DNA from: a virus
Strand: one strand, 5' to 3'
Virus record (IMG/VR): IMGVR_UViG_3300025325_000052
Coordinates: 1 to 42,495 of that record
DNA length: 42,495 nucleotides
Shown in pieces: positions 7,958 through 14,910 of the stretch. The position numbers were made by a program, and so were the translations under genes. The notes under the pieces were generated by a model. The model saw only the letters and a program-made list of their open reading frames with translations. It was not told the origin of the DNA and made no database searches. Positions within the stretch are counted from its first letter, which is position 1. Every line of letters begins with the position of its first letter.

Positions 7958-9694
7958 ATGTTACCAATTGAAGAAACACAGATAAATGTTGTCGATTCAC
8001 ACGAAGAAGTTGAAGAATTTTTTAGATGGCTTAGTCAATCACGCCAATTTTTGGCTTTTGACACCGAAACCGCTGGATTGTCCCCTCAAAGAGATGCTCT
8101 TCGTTTAGTGCAGTTTGGGGACGTAGATACAGCTTATGTCTTCCGGGCTGACCGTTGGTTGGGTGTAGCCGAGGAAGTCTTCCAAAAGTATATTGGACTA
8201 CTGGTTGGTCAAAACTCTGGTTTCGACGTGCGTTTTTTGAAGGTTCAAGGAAATATTGATGTTTCGTGGGCTAATATGCATGATACTCGAATTATGGCTC
8301 ACATCTTGAATCCCAACCGCTCCACTTCCCTGAAGGCCTTAGGAGCCCAGTTTCTCACACCCCAGGCTAAACGGTTGCAGGGGGCGCTTCAAGGAGCCAT
8401 GGCGGCACAAGGATGGTCTTGGGGGACGATCCCTTTTTCGTTCAGTACGTACACAGCCTACGCTGGGCTCGATTGCATACTAACTGCCCGAATAGCTGAA
8501 AAGTTCTATCCTGAAGTCGAAGCGAACTACAAAGACGTTTATGAACTAGAACTACAGGTTGCGAGAATTTGCTCCAATATGGAAGTAAAAGGCGTTTCCA
8601 TCGATCTGCCATACTGTAAGGAAAAATATGCTCAAATCCTTGATTACTGTGCAGACGTGGAGTTCTGGTGCCTGGAAAATTACGGCGTTAGGCCTAGTGA
8701 AGCGCAACAAGTGGCGACAAAACTCGTCTCAGAAGGTGTTGATTTATCGAAGACCACTCCCACTGGAATGTGGGCGATGGACAAGGATGTCCTTGAGGGG
8801 CTGGAGCATCCACTCGCTAAGGCTGTCCTCGAACATCGTCAGAAGACCAAGATAGGATCAAGCTACTTTCAGAATTTCTTACAGTTACATGACAACGGAG
8901 TGTTACATCCATCGATAAATACGCTTGGAGCACGGACCGGAAGGATGGCGGTCAACACCCCAGCCTTGCAAACTATCCCTCGGGGATCGATTGTACGAGA
9001 TGCTTTTCTACCACGTTCTGACGAGCATCTACTATCCGTAGACTATGCTGGTATTGAGGCCCGGCTTTTTGCGCACTTCGCCGCAGAAGAAGAACTAATC
9101 CGTGTGTTCCATGAAGGCTTCGATCCTCATAGTTACACTGCACAACAAGTCTTTAATGTGGAAACTCCCACTAAAGAACAGCGTCAAGTGGCCAAAGGTT
9201 GTACCTTCGCATTACTCTTTGGAGCGGGACCAGAAAAGATGGGTATAACTGCTGGAATCACGTCTGAAGAAGCTAAATTCTTTATGGACTCGTATAAAGA
9301 ACGTTTTCCTGGTGTGCCTCGATTCATGAAATCCGTTGATAATGTCGCCAAGCAGCGACTCGCCGCTGAGGGTACCGGATATGTTAAAACACCTCTCGGA
9401 CGGCGACAAGTTGGCGAGAAGGAAAAGTTATATGCTCTGGTGAATGCTCTCATTCAGGGCACGGCCGCCGATGTTTTTAAGCAAGCTCTAGTTAATCTAG
9501 ATAATGCAGGATATGGGTCTAATATGCTCCTCCCCCTTCATGATGAAATTTTGCTCTCAGTTCCTTCTGATATTGATATACAGGAGGTGATCACTACTAT
9601 GGAAGATCGAACAAGTTTCCGGGTGCCTTTGATCTGCGAAGCATCTGGCCTATTAGAAAGATGGGGTGATAAGGCTCGTGCCGTGGTGGGCTGA
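7958..9694 (+). CDS. DNA polymerase I-like (family A) with 3'-5' exonuclease domain
   Basis: 578 residues. Residues ~30-190 form a DnaQ-type proofreading exonuclease: FDTETAGL (D35, E37), HDTRIMAHIL, and YAGLDCILTARI. The family A polymerase domain follows with motif A SVDYAGIEARL (near residue 361), motif B RQVAKGCTFALLFGAG (near 410-425) and motif C LLPLHDEILLSV (near 528). Motif A has A-G-I-E where S-Q-I-E is usual, keeping the catalytic D and E. No 5'-3' exonuclease domain. It is the probable phage replicative polymerase. The SD-like GGAAGAGGAA precedes ATG 7958. Confidence 0.92.
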   Translation: MLPIEETQINVVDSHEEVEEFFRWLSQSRQFLAFDTETAGLSPQRDALRLVQFGDVDTAYVFRADRWLGVAEEVFQKYIGLLVGQNSGFDVRFLKVQGNIDVSWANMHDTRIMAHILNPNRSTSLKALGAQFLTPQAKRLQGALQGAMAAQGWSWGTIPFSFSTYTAYAGLDCILTARIAEKFYPEVEANYKDVYELELQVARICSNMEVKGVSIDLPYCKEKYAQILDYCADVEFWCLENYGVRPSEAQQVATKLVSEGVDLSKTTPTGMWAMDKDVLEGLEHPLAKAVLEHRQKTKIGSSYFQNFLQLHDNGVLHPSINTLGARTGRMAVNTPALQTIPRGSIVRDAFLPRSDEHLLSVDYAGIEARLFAHFAAEEELIRVFHEGFDPHSYTAQQVFNVETPTKEQRQVAKGCTFALLFGAGPEKMGITAGITSEEAKFFMDSYKERFPGVPRFMKSVDNVAKQRLAAEGTGYVKTPLGRRQVGEKEKLYALVNALIQGTAADVFKQALVNLDNAGYGSNMLLPLHDEILLSVPSDIDIQEVITTMEDRTSFRVPLICEASGLLERWGDKARAVVG

Positions 9695-9791
9695 AGAAAT
9701 CCAAGTCGCTATTGAATATCTGGAAACAGGACAAATCCAAGCCGCTCTAATGCTCTTGAAAGACATGATCAACTATGACGAATCGGAATGA
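9678..9791 (+). CDS. 37-residue helical protein
   Basis: GTG at 9678 lies inside the 3' end of the polymerase gene. The product is 37 residues, amphipathic helical (AIEYLETGQIQAALMLLKDM) with an acidic end. Its end overlaps the start of the next small gene by 17 bases. It is the first of four overlapping tiny genes between polymerase and dNMP kinase. Function unknown. Confidence 0.5.
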   Translation: MPWWAEEIQVAIEYLETGQIQAALMLLKDMINYDESE

Positions 9792-9942
9792 TAATTATCT
9801 AGAGAAACATATCCAATGCAAAGTACAATTTACAACTAGCGCCCCGGACCCTCAAAGCCTCATGGACGACTTTGAAATGTGGGTGAATCTACGGTACCCC
9901 AAAGTCATATTCAAGTGGCGGGACCAGAAGAAAAATGACTGA
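9775..9942 (+). CDS. 55-residue hypothetical protein
   Basis: ATG 9775 to TGA 9942. Predicted alpha/beta, ending MWVNLRYPKVIFKWRDQKKN. Overlaps both neighbouring small genes, which supports translation-coupled genes filling the whole interval. No motif recognised. Confidence 0.5.
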   Translation: MTNRNDNYLEKHIQCKVQFTTSAPDPQSLMDDFEMWVNLRYPKVIFKWRDQKKND

Positions 9943-10114
9943 GCCCCCTTGCGGTCGGTGTGGGAAGCCTGCCACAGGCTTTGCAGCGATCAATGACCAG
10001 CGGTACTGCCACGGCGATGACGACGAGACTCCGACCTGTTACGAAGTGGCTCAGTGGCAGGACAAATGGAAGAGCGTCGGACTACACACTTCTAACTTGA
10101 AAAAGGAACACTAA
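9935..10114 (+). CDS. 59-residue zinc-ribbon-like protein
   Basis: ATG 9935 overlaps the previous stop. Contains CGRCGKPATGF near the N-terminus and two further cysteines (YCHGDD, TCYE), enough for one four-cysteine zinc site. The stop TAA overlaps the next ATG (TAATG). Function unknown; small zinc ribbons of this kind are common in actinophage replication regions. Confidence 0.55.
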   Translation: MTEPPCGRCGKPATGFAAINDQRYCHGDDDETPTCYEVAQWQDKWKSVGLHTSNLKKEH

Positions 10115-10272
10115 TGAATGAAGCGGCCTGTGCTACCGAAAGAAGTAAAACTCCCACCAACAATAGTTGTTGCACCAAATGCGATGCTCAGATCAAGGAA
10201 CTGGAAGACCGGATTGAACAGATCCGGGCCTGCCTTATTGAACTGGAACATTTGACTAGGAGAAGCTCATGA
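10114..10272 (+). CDS. 52-residue coiled-coil protein with Cys cluster
   Basis: ATG 10114 to TGA 10272. A CCTKC cluster is followed by a heptad-like helix (IKELEDRIEQIRACLIELEH). Overlaps the kinase start by four bases (ATGA). Function unknown. Confidence 0.5.
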   Translation: MNEAACATERSKTPTNNSCCTKCDAQIKELEDRIEQIRACLIELEHLTRRSS

Positions 10273-10784
10273 TTGTGGGCCTGTCAGGACTCTCACGCAG
10301 CGGCAAGGATTCCGTTGCTCAAATCCTTCAGAAGGAAGAAGGCTATGAATGGCGGAGTTTTGCTTCCAATCTTCGTGCTATTCTGCTGGCTATCAATCCT
10401 TATCTAATTGAAATAGATATGCGTCTGCAGCCTGCTGTTGCAGATTACGGATGGGATTGGGTAAAAGAATATGCTTATGAATCCGTTGAACAAATGATTA
10501 CTCTTGGGCAAAGTGTCCGAGATATCGATCCAAATTTCTGGGTTACGCCGGTCCTCAAAGATCTAACCAAAGACTCAAAGGTAGTGATAAGCGATGTACG
10601 CCAAAGAAACGAAGCAATGGGAATCCATCACCGACAAGGCCAACTCTGGAAAGTGTTGCGATCTGGAACAATTGCCCGTGGTATGGATAATATGCTTGAT
10701 GATTGGAAGTTTGATCGCATTATCTACAACAATGGTGGTTTGGATGATCTTGCAGTAGCAGTAAGAGCGGCTCTCAATGCCTAG
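10269..10784 (+). CDS. deoxynucleoside monophosphate kinase
   Basis: 171 residues. The P-loop GLSRSGKD (G7 to D14) opens the protein, followed by the family segments RSFASNLRAIL, LGQSVRDIDPNFWV and VVISDVRQRNEAMGI. This is the layout of phage dNMP kinases, which phosphorylate dNMPs to dNDPs to feed phage DNA synthesis. Context between the DNA polymerase and a resolvase agrees. It overlaps the resolvase start by eight bases. Confidence 0.8.
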   Translation: MIVGLSGLSRSGKDSVAQILQKEEGYEWRSFASNLRAILLAINPYLIEIDMRLQPAVADYGWDWVKEYAYESVEQMITLGQSVRDIDPNFWVTPVLKDLTKDSKVVISDVRQRNEAMGIHHRQGQLWKVLRSGTIARGMDNMLDDWKFDRIIYNNGGLDDLAVAVRAALNA

Positions 10785-11265
10785 GGTAATCGGAATAGAC
10801 CCAGGCAAAACCACGGGCATTTGCTCATTCTATGTCGAAGACCCAAAAGATCACCCAGCTTGTTTGGAAAGCTATGAACTGGGGTTCCAAGGAGCAGGAC
10901 AATATCTAGAAAATCATCTAGGGAGTTATCAAACAATTGTAATATGTGAGGCCTTTTTGATAACGACCGCCACGGCGAAGAAATCTTTTGCGCCGTGGAG
11001 TCTTGAGGTCATTGGGCTCACTAAGTTTTTCTGTGCTAAAGTTGGCGTTCCTTTATTTATGTATGCTCCAGCTACGCACAAACGATTAGTAAGCAATGAT
11101 GTGCTGAAACGGGTTCATCTATTCGTGCCTGGGGAACATGCCCGTGACGCCGCCCGGATAGGGGTCTATCATTGTCTTACGCAGCTTAGTCTGCTGCAAT
11201 ACGCGCTGAAGGAGGAGGATCCTAATGGCGCAGGTAACGAAGGAGAAGGCCAAGGAGATCGCTGA
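10777..11265 (+). CDS. RuvC-like Holliday junction resolvase
   Basis: 162 residues with an RNase H-like fold signature: IGIDPGKTTG (D8), IVICEAF (E58) and HARDAARIGVYH (D124), matching the acidic triad of RuvC-like phage resolvases. It probably cuts branched replication or recombination intermediates before packaging. The 3' end carries GGAGGAGG (11213-11220), the ribosome binding site of the downstream Pup gene, which overlaps this gene by 41 bases. Confidence 0.82.
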   Translation: MPRVIGIDPGKTTGICSFYVEDPKDHPACLESYELGFQGAGQYLENHLGSYQTIVICEAFLITTATAKKSFAPWSLEVIGLTKFFCAKVGVPLFMYAPATHKRLVSNDVLKRVHLFVPGEHARDAARIGVYHCLTQLSLLQYALKEEDPNGAGNEGEGQGDR

Positions 11266-11428
11266 GAAGGACGCTGAGCAGCAGGACACCGCTCAGAAGA
11301 CCCGTGACGCCAAGGTCCAGAAGCGCCAAGACAAGATTCAGGAAATTGATGATTTAATTGATTCAATAGACGAAATTCTAGAAAACCAAGAAGCTTTGAT
11401 TCAATACCGCCAGAGAGGCGGCCAATGA
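11225..11428 (+). CDS. pup: Pup, prokaryotic ubiquitin-like protein (phage-encoded)
   Basis: 67 residues, close to the usual ~64. The C-terminal half, IDDLIDSIDEILEN followed by IQYRQRGGQ, matches the Pup pattern (in mycobacterial Pup, TDDLLDEIDDVLEEN then AYVQKGGQ), including the terminal Gly-Gly-Gln. Pup is the small modifier that actinobacteria attach to lysines; the host deamidase Dop converts the final Gln to Glu, PafA ligates it, and Mpa feeds tagged proteins to the proteasome (established knowledge). Here the N-terminal half is lysine-rich and charged instead of Gly/Asp-rich. The strong SD GGAGGAGG sits just upstream. No dop, pafA, mpa or proteasome gene is in the window, so host enzymes would be needed. 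The stop overlaps the next ATG by four bases. Confidence 0.85.
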   Translation: MAQVTKEKAKEIAEKDAEQQDTAQKTRDAKVQKRQDKIQEIDDLIDSIDEILENQEALIQYRQRGGQ

Positions 11429-11715
11429 CCTATATCTCCCATGACGGTAAAGGCACCGTCGCTCTCCAAGCAACTTTGGCGGCGGCCACATCTGAGCAAA
11501 GCTTGCATGGTGAGATTCAAGGTCCACATCATCCAGTGGCATGCCTAGGACAACTAGGTCTAGATGAAGATGGAACGATGTGGTGTGATCACTCAAAGGC
11601 CGGTCCCGAGAATCTTCGCAATCAAGCGATAATTGATGCCACCACGGCTATTTTATTGATTGAATTACTGTGGGAAAAGGAAAATAAAAAAGCGCCCAGC
11701 CCCAAAAAGGACTGA
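11425..11715 (+). CDS. unknown protein translationally coupled to Pup
   Basis: 96 residues. The ATG overlaps the Pup stop (ATGA), so the two are co-translated. N-terminal half: ISHDGKGTVALQATL and HHPVACLGQLGLDEDGTMWC; C-terminal half is helical (NQAIIDATTAILLIELLWEKE), ending in a lysine-rich tail (KKAPSPKKD). No recognised family. Coupling to Pup makes a shared function possible, such as a partner or target, but this is inference only. Last gene of the left rightward unit. Confidence 0.55.
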   Translation: MTYISHDGKGTVALQATLAAATSEQSLHGEIQGPHHPVACLGQLGLDEDGTMWCDHSKAGPENLRNQAIIDATTAILLIELLWEKENKKAPSPKKD

Positions 11716-11720
11716 GCGCT
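11691..11720 (-). terminator. intrinsic terminator of the long leftward operon
   Basis: Read on the minus strand: stem AGCGCTCAGTCC, T-rich loop, GGGCTGGGCGCT, then TTTTTTATTTT. This is a textbook Rho-independent terminator for leftward transcription, placed just after the last minus-strand gene (11733) and overlapping the 3' end of the last plus-strand gene. It marks the convergence of the two transcription units. Confidence 0.85.
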
Positions 11721-11732
11721 TAGTAATTGGAA

Positions 11733-11888
11733 TCAGTCGGCTAGGTTGGCAGCACCAAGTAGGGCTAGACCCAGAGCAACCTGGTTATCGCCAACTCCTA
11801 CATCCACGCCAAAAGCGGCGAGACCTAGGGTAGCAACAGCAGCTAGGGTTAGGGTATGTCCAGACACTACGTTATCCAGGATAGACAT
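11733..11888 (-). CDS. 51-residue hydrophobic protein
   Basis: ATG at 11888 preceded by a very strong ribosome binding site (GGAGGAGGTGAAT) that lies in the last codons of the upstream HNH gene. Two hydrophobic stretches (LTLAAVATLGLAAFGVDVGV and QVALGLALLGAANL) suggest a small membrane protein. It is the terminal gene of the leftward operon, immediately before the terminator; the SD implies high expression. Function unknown. Confidence 0.6.
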   Translation of the reverse strand: MSILDNVVSGHTLTLAAVATLGLAAFGVDVGVGDNQVALGLALLGAANLAD

Positions 11889-11890
11889 AT

Positions 11891-12352
11891 TCACCTCCTC
11901 CATCTTTTCTTAGACTCCTGACGAAGTCTACGTTTGCAAATGCGACATTCTCTGTGTCCATCTGGACGGATATAAACATTATCAGTTATAAGTGAATGTC
12001 CCCATTTACACTCTGATTTAGGAGGTGTCCTACTAATCAAAATATTAGGATTAGGTTTATAATTTCCAACCCTATTTTGGAGAGGGGGCACAGAACGAAG
12101 ATGATCAGGGCGCACACAATGGCGTACTCGGCAAATATGATCTATTTCTTCTCCATTAGGGATAGAGCCTACAAATAATTGATATAAAATACGATGAGCT
12201 GTTGTTCCTGTCCATTTTCCATTTTTATCCCAAAAAGTTATCATACCATAGCCATCTGGACTTATTGTTCCTGTCCAGGGCCAACATCCATCTCCCACTA
12301 AAAATTTTTTGCTTATTCGGTCCAGTAAGTAGTCACTCATTTGTTCGCTCAC
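11891..12352 (-). CDS. HNH endonuclease (HNH_3 type)
   Basis: 153 residues, GTG start at 12352 (an ATG lies four codons on). Features: GCWPWTGTISPDGYG, TAHRILYQLFVG, then the HNH core EIDHICRVRHCVRPDHLRSV, followed by a C-terminal Cys2-Cys2 module (CKWGHS...CRICKRR). The same plan occurs in the 31202 and 40849 genes. Likely a free-standing homing nuclease. A/T-rich relative to the upstream G/C-rich genes. Confidence 0.83.
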   Translation of the reverse strand: MSEQMSDYLLDRISKKFLVGDGCWPWTGTISPDGYGMITFWDKNGKWTGTTAHRILYQLFVGSIPNGEEIDHICRVRHCVRPDHLRSVPPLQNRVGNYKPNPNILISRTPPKSECKWGHSLITDNVYIRPDGHRECRICKRRLRQESKKRWRR

Positions 12353-12426
12353 GGCGGGCAGGCTCCCTCATATCCTTCAGGGGCTGTCAGTAGCCAGAGG
12401 AAGAACTCATAAATTTTATCTAGCAC
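12349..12426 (-). CDS. 25-residue ORF (uncertain)
   Basis: GTG 12426 to TGA 12349, product with a short hydrophobic stretch (IYEFFLWLL). It starts inside the end of the preceding small gene and overlaps the HNH start by four bases (GTGA), the coupling style of this operon. No other support. Confidence 0.3.
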   Translation of the reverse strand: MLDKIYEFFLWLLTAPEGYEGACPP

Positions 12427-12580
12427 GCCTGCGTTCCTTTCTGTTCTTCAGTTTAATTGGTTCATCTTGGATGACTGGCGGTTCCTGTGAGACTGCATGC
12501 AGGAAGGCGGTGCGTTCAGCTTGTTCTGCACGGTTAGCCCTGCGTCTCTGCTTCGATTGCAAGCTGTTCCTGCGACTCAT
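12416..12580 (-). CDS. 54-residue very basic protein
   Basis: Start ATG 12580 chosen for its SD (GGAGGCCCGCC before ATG); the longer frame back to 12784 overlaps the coiled-coil gene and is not supported. Lysine/arginine-rich at both ends (SRRNSLQSKQRRRANRAE, and NRKERRRAR), with a short acidic middle. Possibly nucleic-acid binding. Overlaps the upstream gene's 3' end by 47 bases. Confidence 0.5.
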   Translation of the reverse strand: MSRRNSLQSKQRRRANRAEQAERTAFLHAVSQEPPVIQDEPIKLKNRKERRRAR

Positions 12581-12962
12581 GGCGGGCCTCCTTCCAGGCA
12601 GCGAGGACCGGTCCCACACAAACACCACATCGACAGTTATGTCTCCGTAATGCCTCAGCCAGGCGGTCAGCGAGAAGCCGGTTTGCTTCATACAACTCAA
12701 ACCAGTGCATGGCAGTCTTTCGGTTCCGCTCCACCTCGGCCTCGGCCCGCTCCACCTCCGTCTCGGCGGCGACTCTTTTGACACAGTGATGGCGGGCTTC
12801 GGCCTCAGCCAGCACGGCCCGCTGCTCTAGTGTCTCCCAGTAGCGGTCGCAGGTCGCCCGGTGCGGATCTAGATGCGGGGCCGCTGCCTCGACGACGAGT
12901 CTTGCTTGTTCCTCAGGAATGCCTGCTTCCATGGCTGCTTGGATTGCCTGTTCTAGTTCCAT
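12534..12962 (-). CDS. coiled-coil hypothetical protein
   Basis: 142 residues. The N-terminus MELEQAIQAAMEAGIPEEQA looks like a small helical (UBA-like) segment. Residues ~45-110 are a continuous charged coiled coil (AETEVERAEAEVERNRK). A CRCGVC pair lies near residue 112. The N-terminus resembles that of the adjacent HNH gene (MSLEKAIEAATEALP), discussed separately. G/C-rich. Confidence 0.55.
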   Translation of the reverse strand: MELEQAIQAAMEAGIPEEQARLVVEAAAPHLDPHRATCDRYWETLEQRAVLAEAEARHHCVKRVAAETEVERAEAEVERNRKTAMHWFELYEANRLLADRLAEALRRHNCRCGVCVGPVLAAWKEARHESQEQLAIEAETQG

Positions 12963-13417
12963 CGCTTACCATTCCTGACTCGTTGGATTGTTGTTGGATG
13001 AACCCCATAGATCTGAGCTAAAACACGGCTACTTTCAGGACGGCTCTTTATCTCTTTTACTTGGATAGCAGTAAGCCTTGCTCGCCCATTATCCTCGCCT
13101 CGGGCTCTCTGTGCCTCTGTGGGCTGCTGAGGAAGCACGTAACGATGACGACCCTTAGCTTTGGCATCATTGAGGTTGTCGCTTTGCGTACCAAGGAAGA
13201 GATGCTCCAATCGGATGCAAGGCGGATTGTCACAGTGATGACAAACGAGCATGTCTTCGGGTATCGGACCATGCGTCCTGATCCAGGCGACCCGGTGAGC
13301 GGCCTGGCGGCGTCCCTCAAACATGACTCGTCGGTACCCACCTCCGCCACGGCTACCAGCACCTTCAATGCAAGGCAGTGCCTCAGTTGCTGCTTCGATA
13401 GCCTTTTCAAGACTCAT
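12953..13417 (-). CDS. HNH endonuclease with C-terminal helix-turn-helix
   Basis: 154 residues. HNH_3-type core AAHRVAWIRTHGPIPEDM, LVCHHCDNPPCIRLEHLFLG, TQSDNLNDAKAKGRH, then a C-terminal DNA-binding HTH (LTAIQVKEIKSR, RVLAQIYGVHPTTIQRVRNG). The first 14 residues do not look like HNH sequence and resemble the N-terminus of the neighbouring coiled-coil protein. The usual G-C-W-x-W motif is changed to L-P-C-I-E-G. ATG overlaps the cupin gene's stop (TGATG). Confidence 0.82.
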   Translation of the reverse strand: MSLEKAIEAATEALPCIEGAGSRGGGGYRRVMFEGRRQAAHRVAWIRTHGPIPEDMLVCHHCDNPPCIRLEHLFLGTQSDNLNDAKAKGRHRYVLPQQPTEAQRARGEDNGRARLTAIQVKEIKSRPESSRVLAQIYGVHPTTIQRVRNGKRWN

Positions 13418-13887
13418 CAGTAATTATACCTTTCATCCGGGAGTTTATTCTCATATTCCTTATAGTTAACGAATCCCTCTTGAGTCATGAATCCCCAAGT
13501 TGTTGTTCTTCGACCGCAAAAGAATAAGGTCCAAGCTGGTTTATCTTTGATCAATTCTAGCGCATGAAAATCTTTGATACTCTTTCTATTGATCATCAAA
13601 GGCCAGTAACGTCGCACCTTTTGAGGCATTCCATGCATTTGGATATCTTCAAAGGTATGTTCTTTATACCCACCCCATAAGATTATAGAAATGAAACCCC
13701 ATGGGTGTGAATGGAGATCTCGTAGCCCATCAGACATTTTTATCTTGTGAATGCGAATTGAAGGGCGAAGATCATCCTCGCCTTTACTGCCCCAAATGAA
13801 AAACCGTACTAGGTATTCTTTGTCTGGATCTTCAGCGATACGGATGATCTTGAAGGGCATCAACTTGCGGAGCAATCGTTCTATCAT
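13417..13887 (-). CDS. cupin-like (RmlC-fold) protein
   Basis: 156 residues. LHSHPWGFISIILWGGYKEH in the middle and TLFFCGRRTTTWGFMTQEGF near the end are the two paired motifs of a beta-barrel cupin, with histidines H78 and H80 (approximate) placed as possible metal ligands. Small cupins of this type occur in many phage and bacterial genomes; substrate unknown. The start overlaps closely with the 44-residue membrane gene (stop 13888). Confidence 0.6.
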   Translation of the reverse strand: MIERLLRKLMPFKIIRIAEDPDKEYLVRFFIWGSKGEDDLRPSIRIHKIKMSDGLRDLHSHPWGFISIILWGGYKEHTFEDIQMHGMPQKVRRYWPLMINRKSIKDFHALELIKDKPAWTLFFCGRRTTTWGFMTQEGFVNYKEYENKLPDERYNY

Positions 13888-14022
13888 TCAAAGTCCTGTG
13901 CCAGTCCCCCAGATCAATATTCCCAAAGCCAAAAACAAACTCAAACCCCTAGTTAAAGTGTTATCACCCCTAACAACCGCATAACTGAACATAACTGTGA
14001 GTAGCCAGCCGAACGTTGTCAA
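13888..14022 (-). CDS. 44-residue two-span membrane protein
   Basis: TTG at 14022 overlaps the upstream stop (TTGA). The product has two hydrophobic segments (TTFGWLLTVMFSYAVV and LSLFLALGILIWGTG) around a short charged turn (RGDNTLTRG). An internal ATG gives a one-span 34-residue version. Function unknown. Confidence 0.45.
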   Translation of the reverse strand: MTTFGWLLTVMFSYAVVRGDNTLTRGLSLFLALGILIWGTGTGL

Positions 14023-14282
14023 GGCATCACCAGTCCCGCTTTTACGGCAGCACCCATTCTAATCAGATTCTCCCCGAGGCCTTCAGCAGAGGCGCCGTCT
14101 AGGAAATAGACAGCTTGCCCGGCTGGAGTCGAAACCTGCAGCATCACAAAATTCTTTCCTCCTCCTTGGGCCTGCCCAAGATTGAAGATAGTCGGCAAGG
14201 GAGCAGGTTGTACGCCTTGAACCTGAGCAATGTTCTTGGCCGCCGCTCTAGCTGCCAACTCGTCAATTCTTTGGTCTTCCAT
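14019..14282 (-). CDS. hypothetical protein
   Basis: 87 residues. A helical N-terminus (IDELAARAAAKNIAQVQG), a proline-containing linker, then beta strands (NFVMLQVSTPAGQAVYFLD) and a final helix. No recognised motif. ATG overlaps the upstream stop. Confidence 0.55.
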   Translation of the reverse strand: MEDQRIDELAARAAAKNIAQVQGVQPAPLPTIFNLGQAQGGGKNFVMLQVSTPAGQAVYFLDGASAEGLGENLIRMGAAVKAGLVMP

Positions 14283-14485
14283 CAGAAGATCTCGGCCATG
14301 CTACGATCCCAGAGCCTAGCCGAGGGGAGCCTACGTTGATTCGTACAGAAACCAAGGTTCCAGCAAATAAACCCTCCTTCTATGGATTCAATCACCCGAA
14401 CGCCTTGTGTACCACAACGTCCACACTGGCCTTCTAGTTTCATCTTACGTTGGTCATAGGGTATGAGAGGCAGGATGTCAGGCAT
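14282..14485 (-). CDS. 67-residue Cys-containing protein
   Basis: Start ATG 14485 chosen because GGAAGG lies eight bases upstream and the ATG overlaps the previous stop (TAATG); a TTG five codons earlier is less likely. CGRCGTQG followed by CWNLGFC suggests a four-cysteine zinc site. Function unknown. Confidence 0.55.
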   Translation of the reverse strand: MPDILPLIPYDQRKMKLEGQCGRCGTQGVRVIESIEGGFICWNLGFCTNQRRLPSARLWDRSMAEIF

Positions 14486-14664
14486 TAATGTACCTTCCAA
14501 GGAGCAATCGCTTCTGCAACGATGCGGGGTAAATCTTCTTGATAATATTGAATGTCATATCCTATCGGATCTGCTGCCCATTCTTCATGTGCAAGAATTG
14601 CTAAAATGGCTGCTTGAACAATAGAAGAACAAGAACGAAATCTTTCTTCTATTGAAGCACTCAT
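14485..14664 (-). CDS. 59-residue hypothetical protein
   Basis: ATG 14664 to TAA 14485. Helical (EERFRSCSSIVQAAILAILA), then EEWAADPIGYDIQYYQEDLP. Overlaps both neighbours by one to four bases, as typical of this operon. Function unknown. Confidence 0.55.
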   Translation of the reverse strand: MSASIEERFRSCSSIVQAAILAILAHEEWAADPIGYDIQYYQEDLPRIVAEAIAPWKVH

Positions 14665-14810
14665 CTGAGTTGTTCCTTGTACGTTTGTAAAAATTCAACC
14701 ACTCGGAGAGCAAGCTCTCCATTCTCATATCGGATGCAAGGGATAGCCCGCTCCAATAATTCTACTGCTTCTGCTAGGAAGGCACTACAAACCCAAAAAT
14801 CTTCAGACAT
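14661..14810 (-). CDS. 49-residue helical protein
   Basis: ATG 14810 with SD AAGGAGGAAA. Helical throughout (FLAEAVELLERAIPCIRY, LALRVVEFLQTYKEQL). Stop overlaps the next start (ATGA). Function unknown. Confidence 0.55.
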   Translation of the reverse strand: MSEDFWVCSAFLAEAVELLERAIPCIRYENGELALRVVEFLQTYKEQLR

Positions 14811-14883
14811 TTTCCTCCTTCAGTTCTCGCCAGGACCCAAAGTACAGCGGGTTAGACTGCACCGATCCCACCACCCGGATCAT
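14803..14883 (-). CDS. 26-residue ORF (uncertain)
   Basis: ATG 14883 behind GGAGCGGAGAA, ending across the start of the next gene (ATGTCTGA). It lies between inverted segments CTCGCCAGG (near 14826) and CCTTGGCGAG (near 14895), so the interval could instead be an RNA hairpin element. Weak gene candidate. Confidence 0.35.
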   Translation of the reverse strand: MIRVVGSVQSNPLYFGSWRELKEENV

Positions 14884-14910
14884 TTCTCCGCTCCTTGGCG
14901 AGGAACCTTC

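Noticed and set aside
12497-12781. Plus-strand ORF opposite the coiled-coil gene
   Set aside because: Proline/histidine/arginine-rich, no SD, and antisense to a gene with better composition and operon-style overlaps.
12581-12784. N-terminal extension of the basic 54-residue protein
   Set aside because: Overlaps the coiled-coil gene in another frame; the shorter ATG at 12580 has a good SD.
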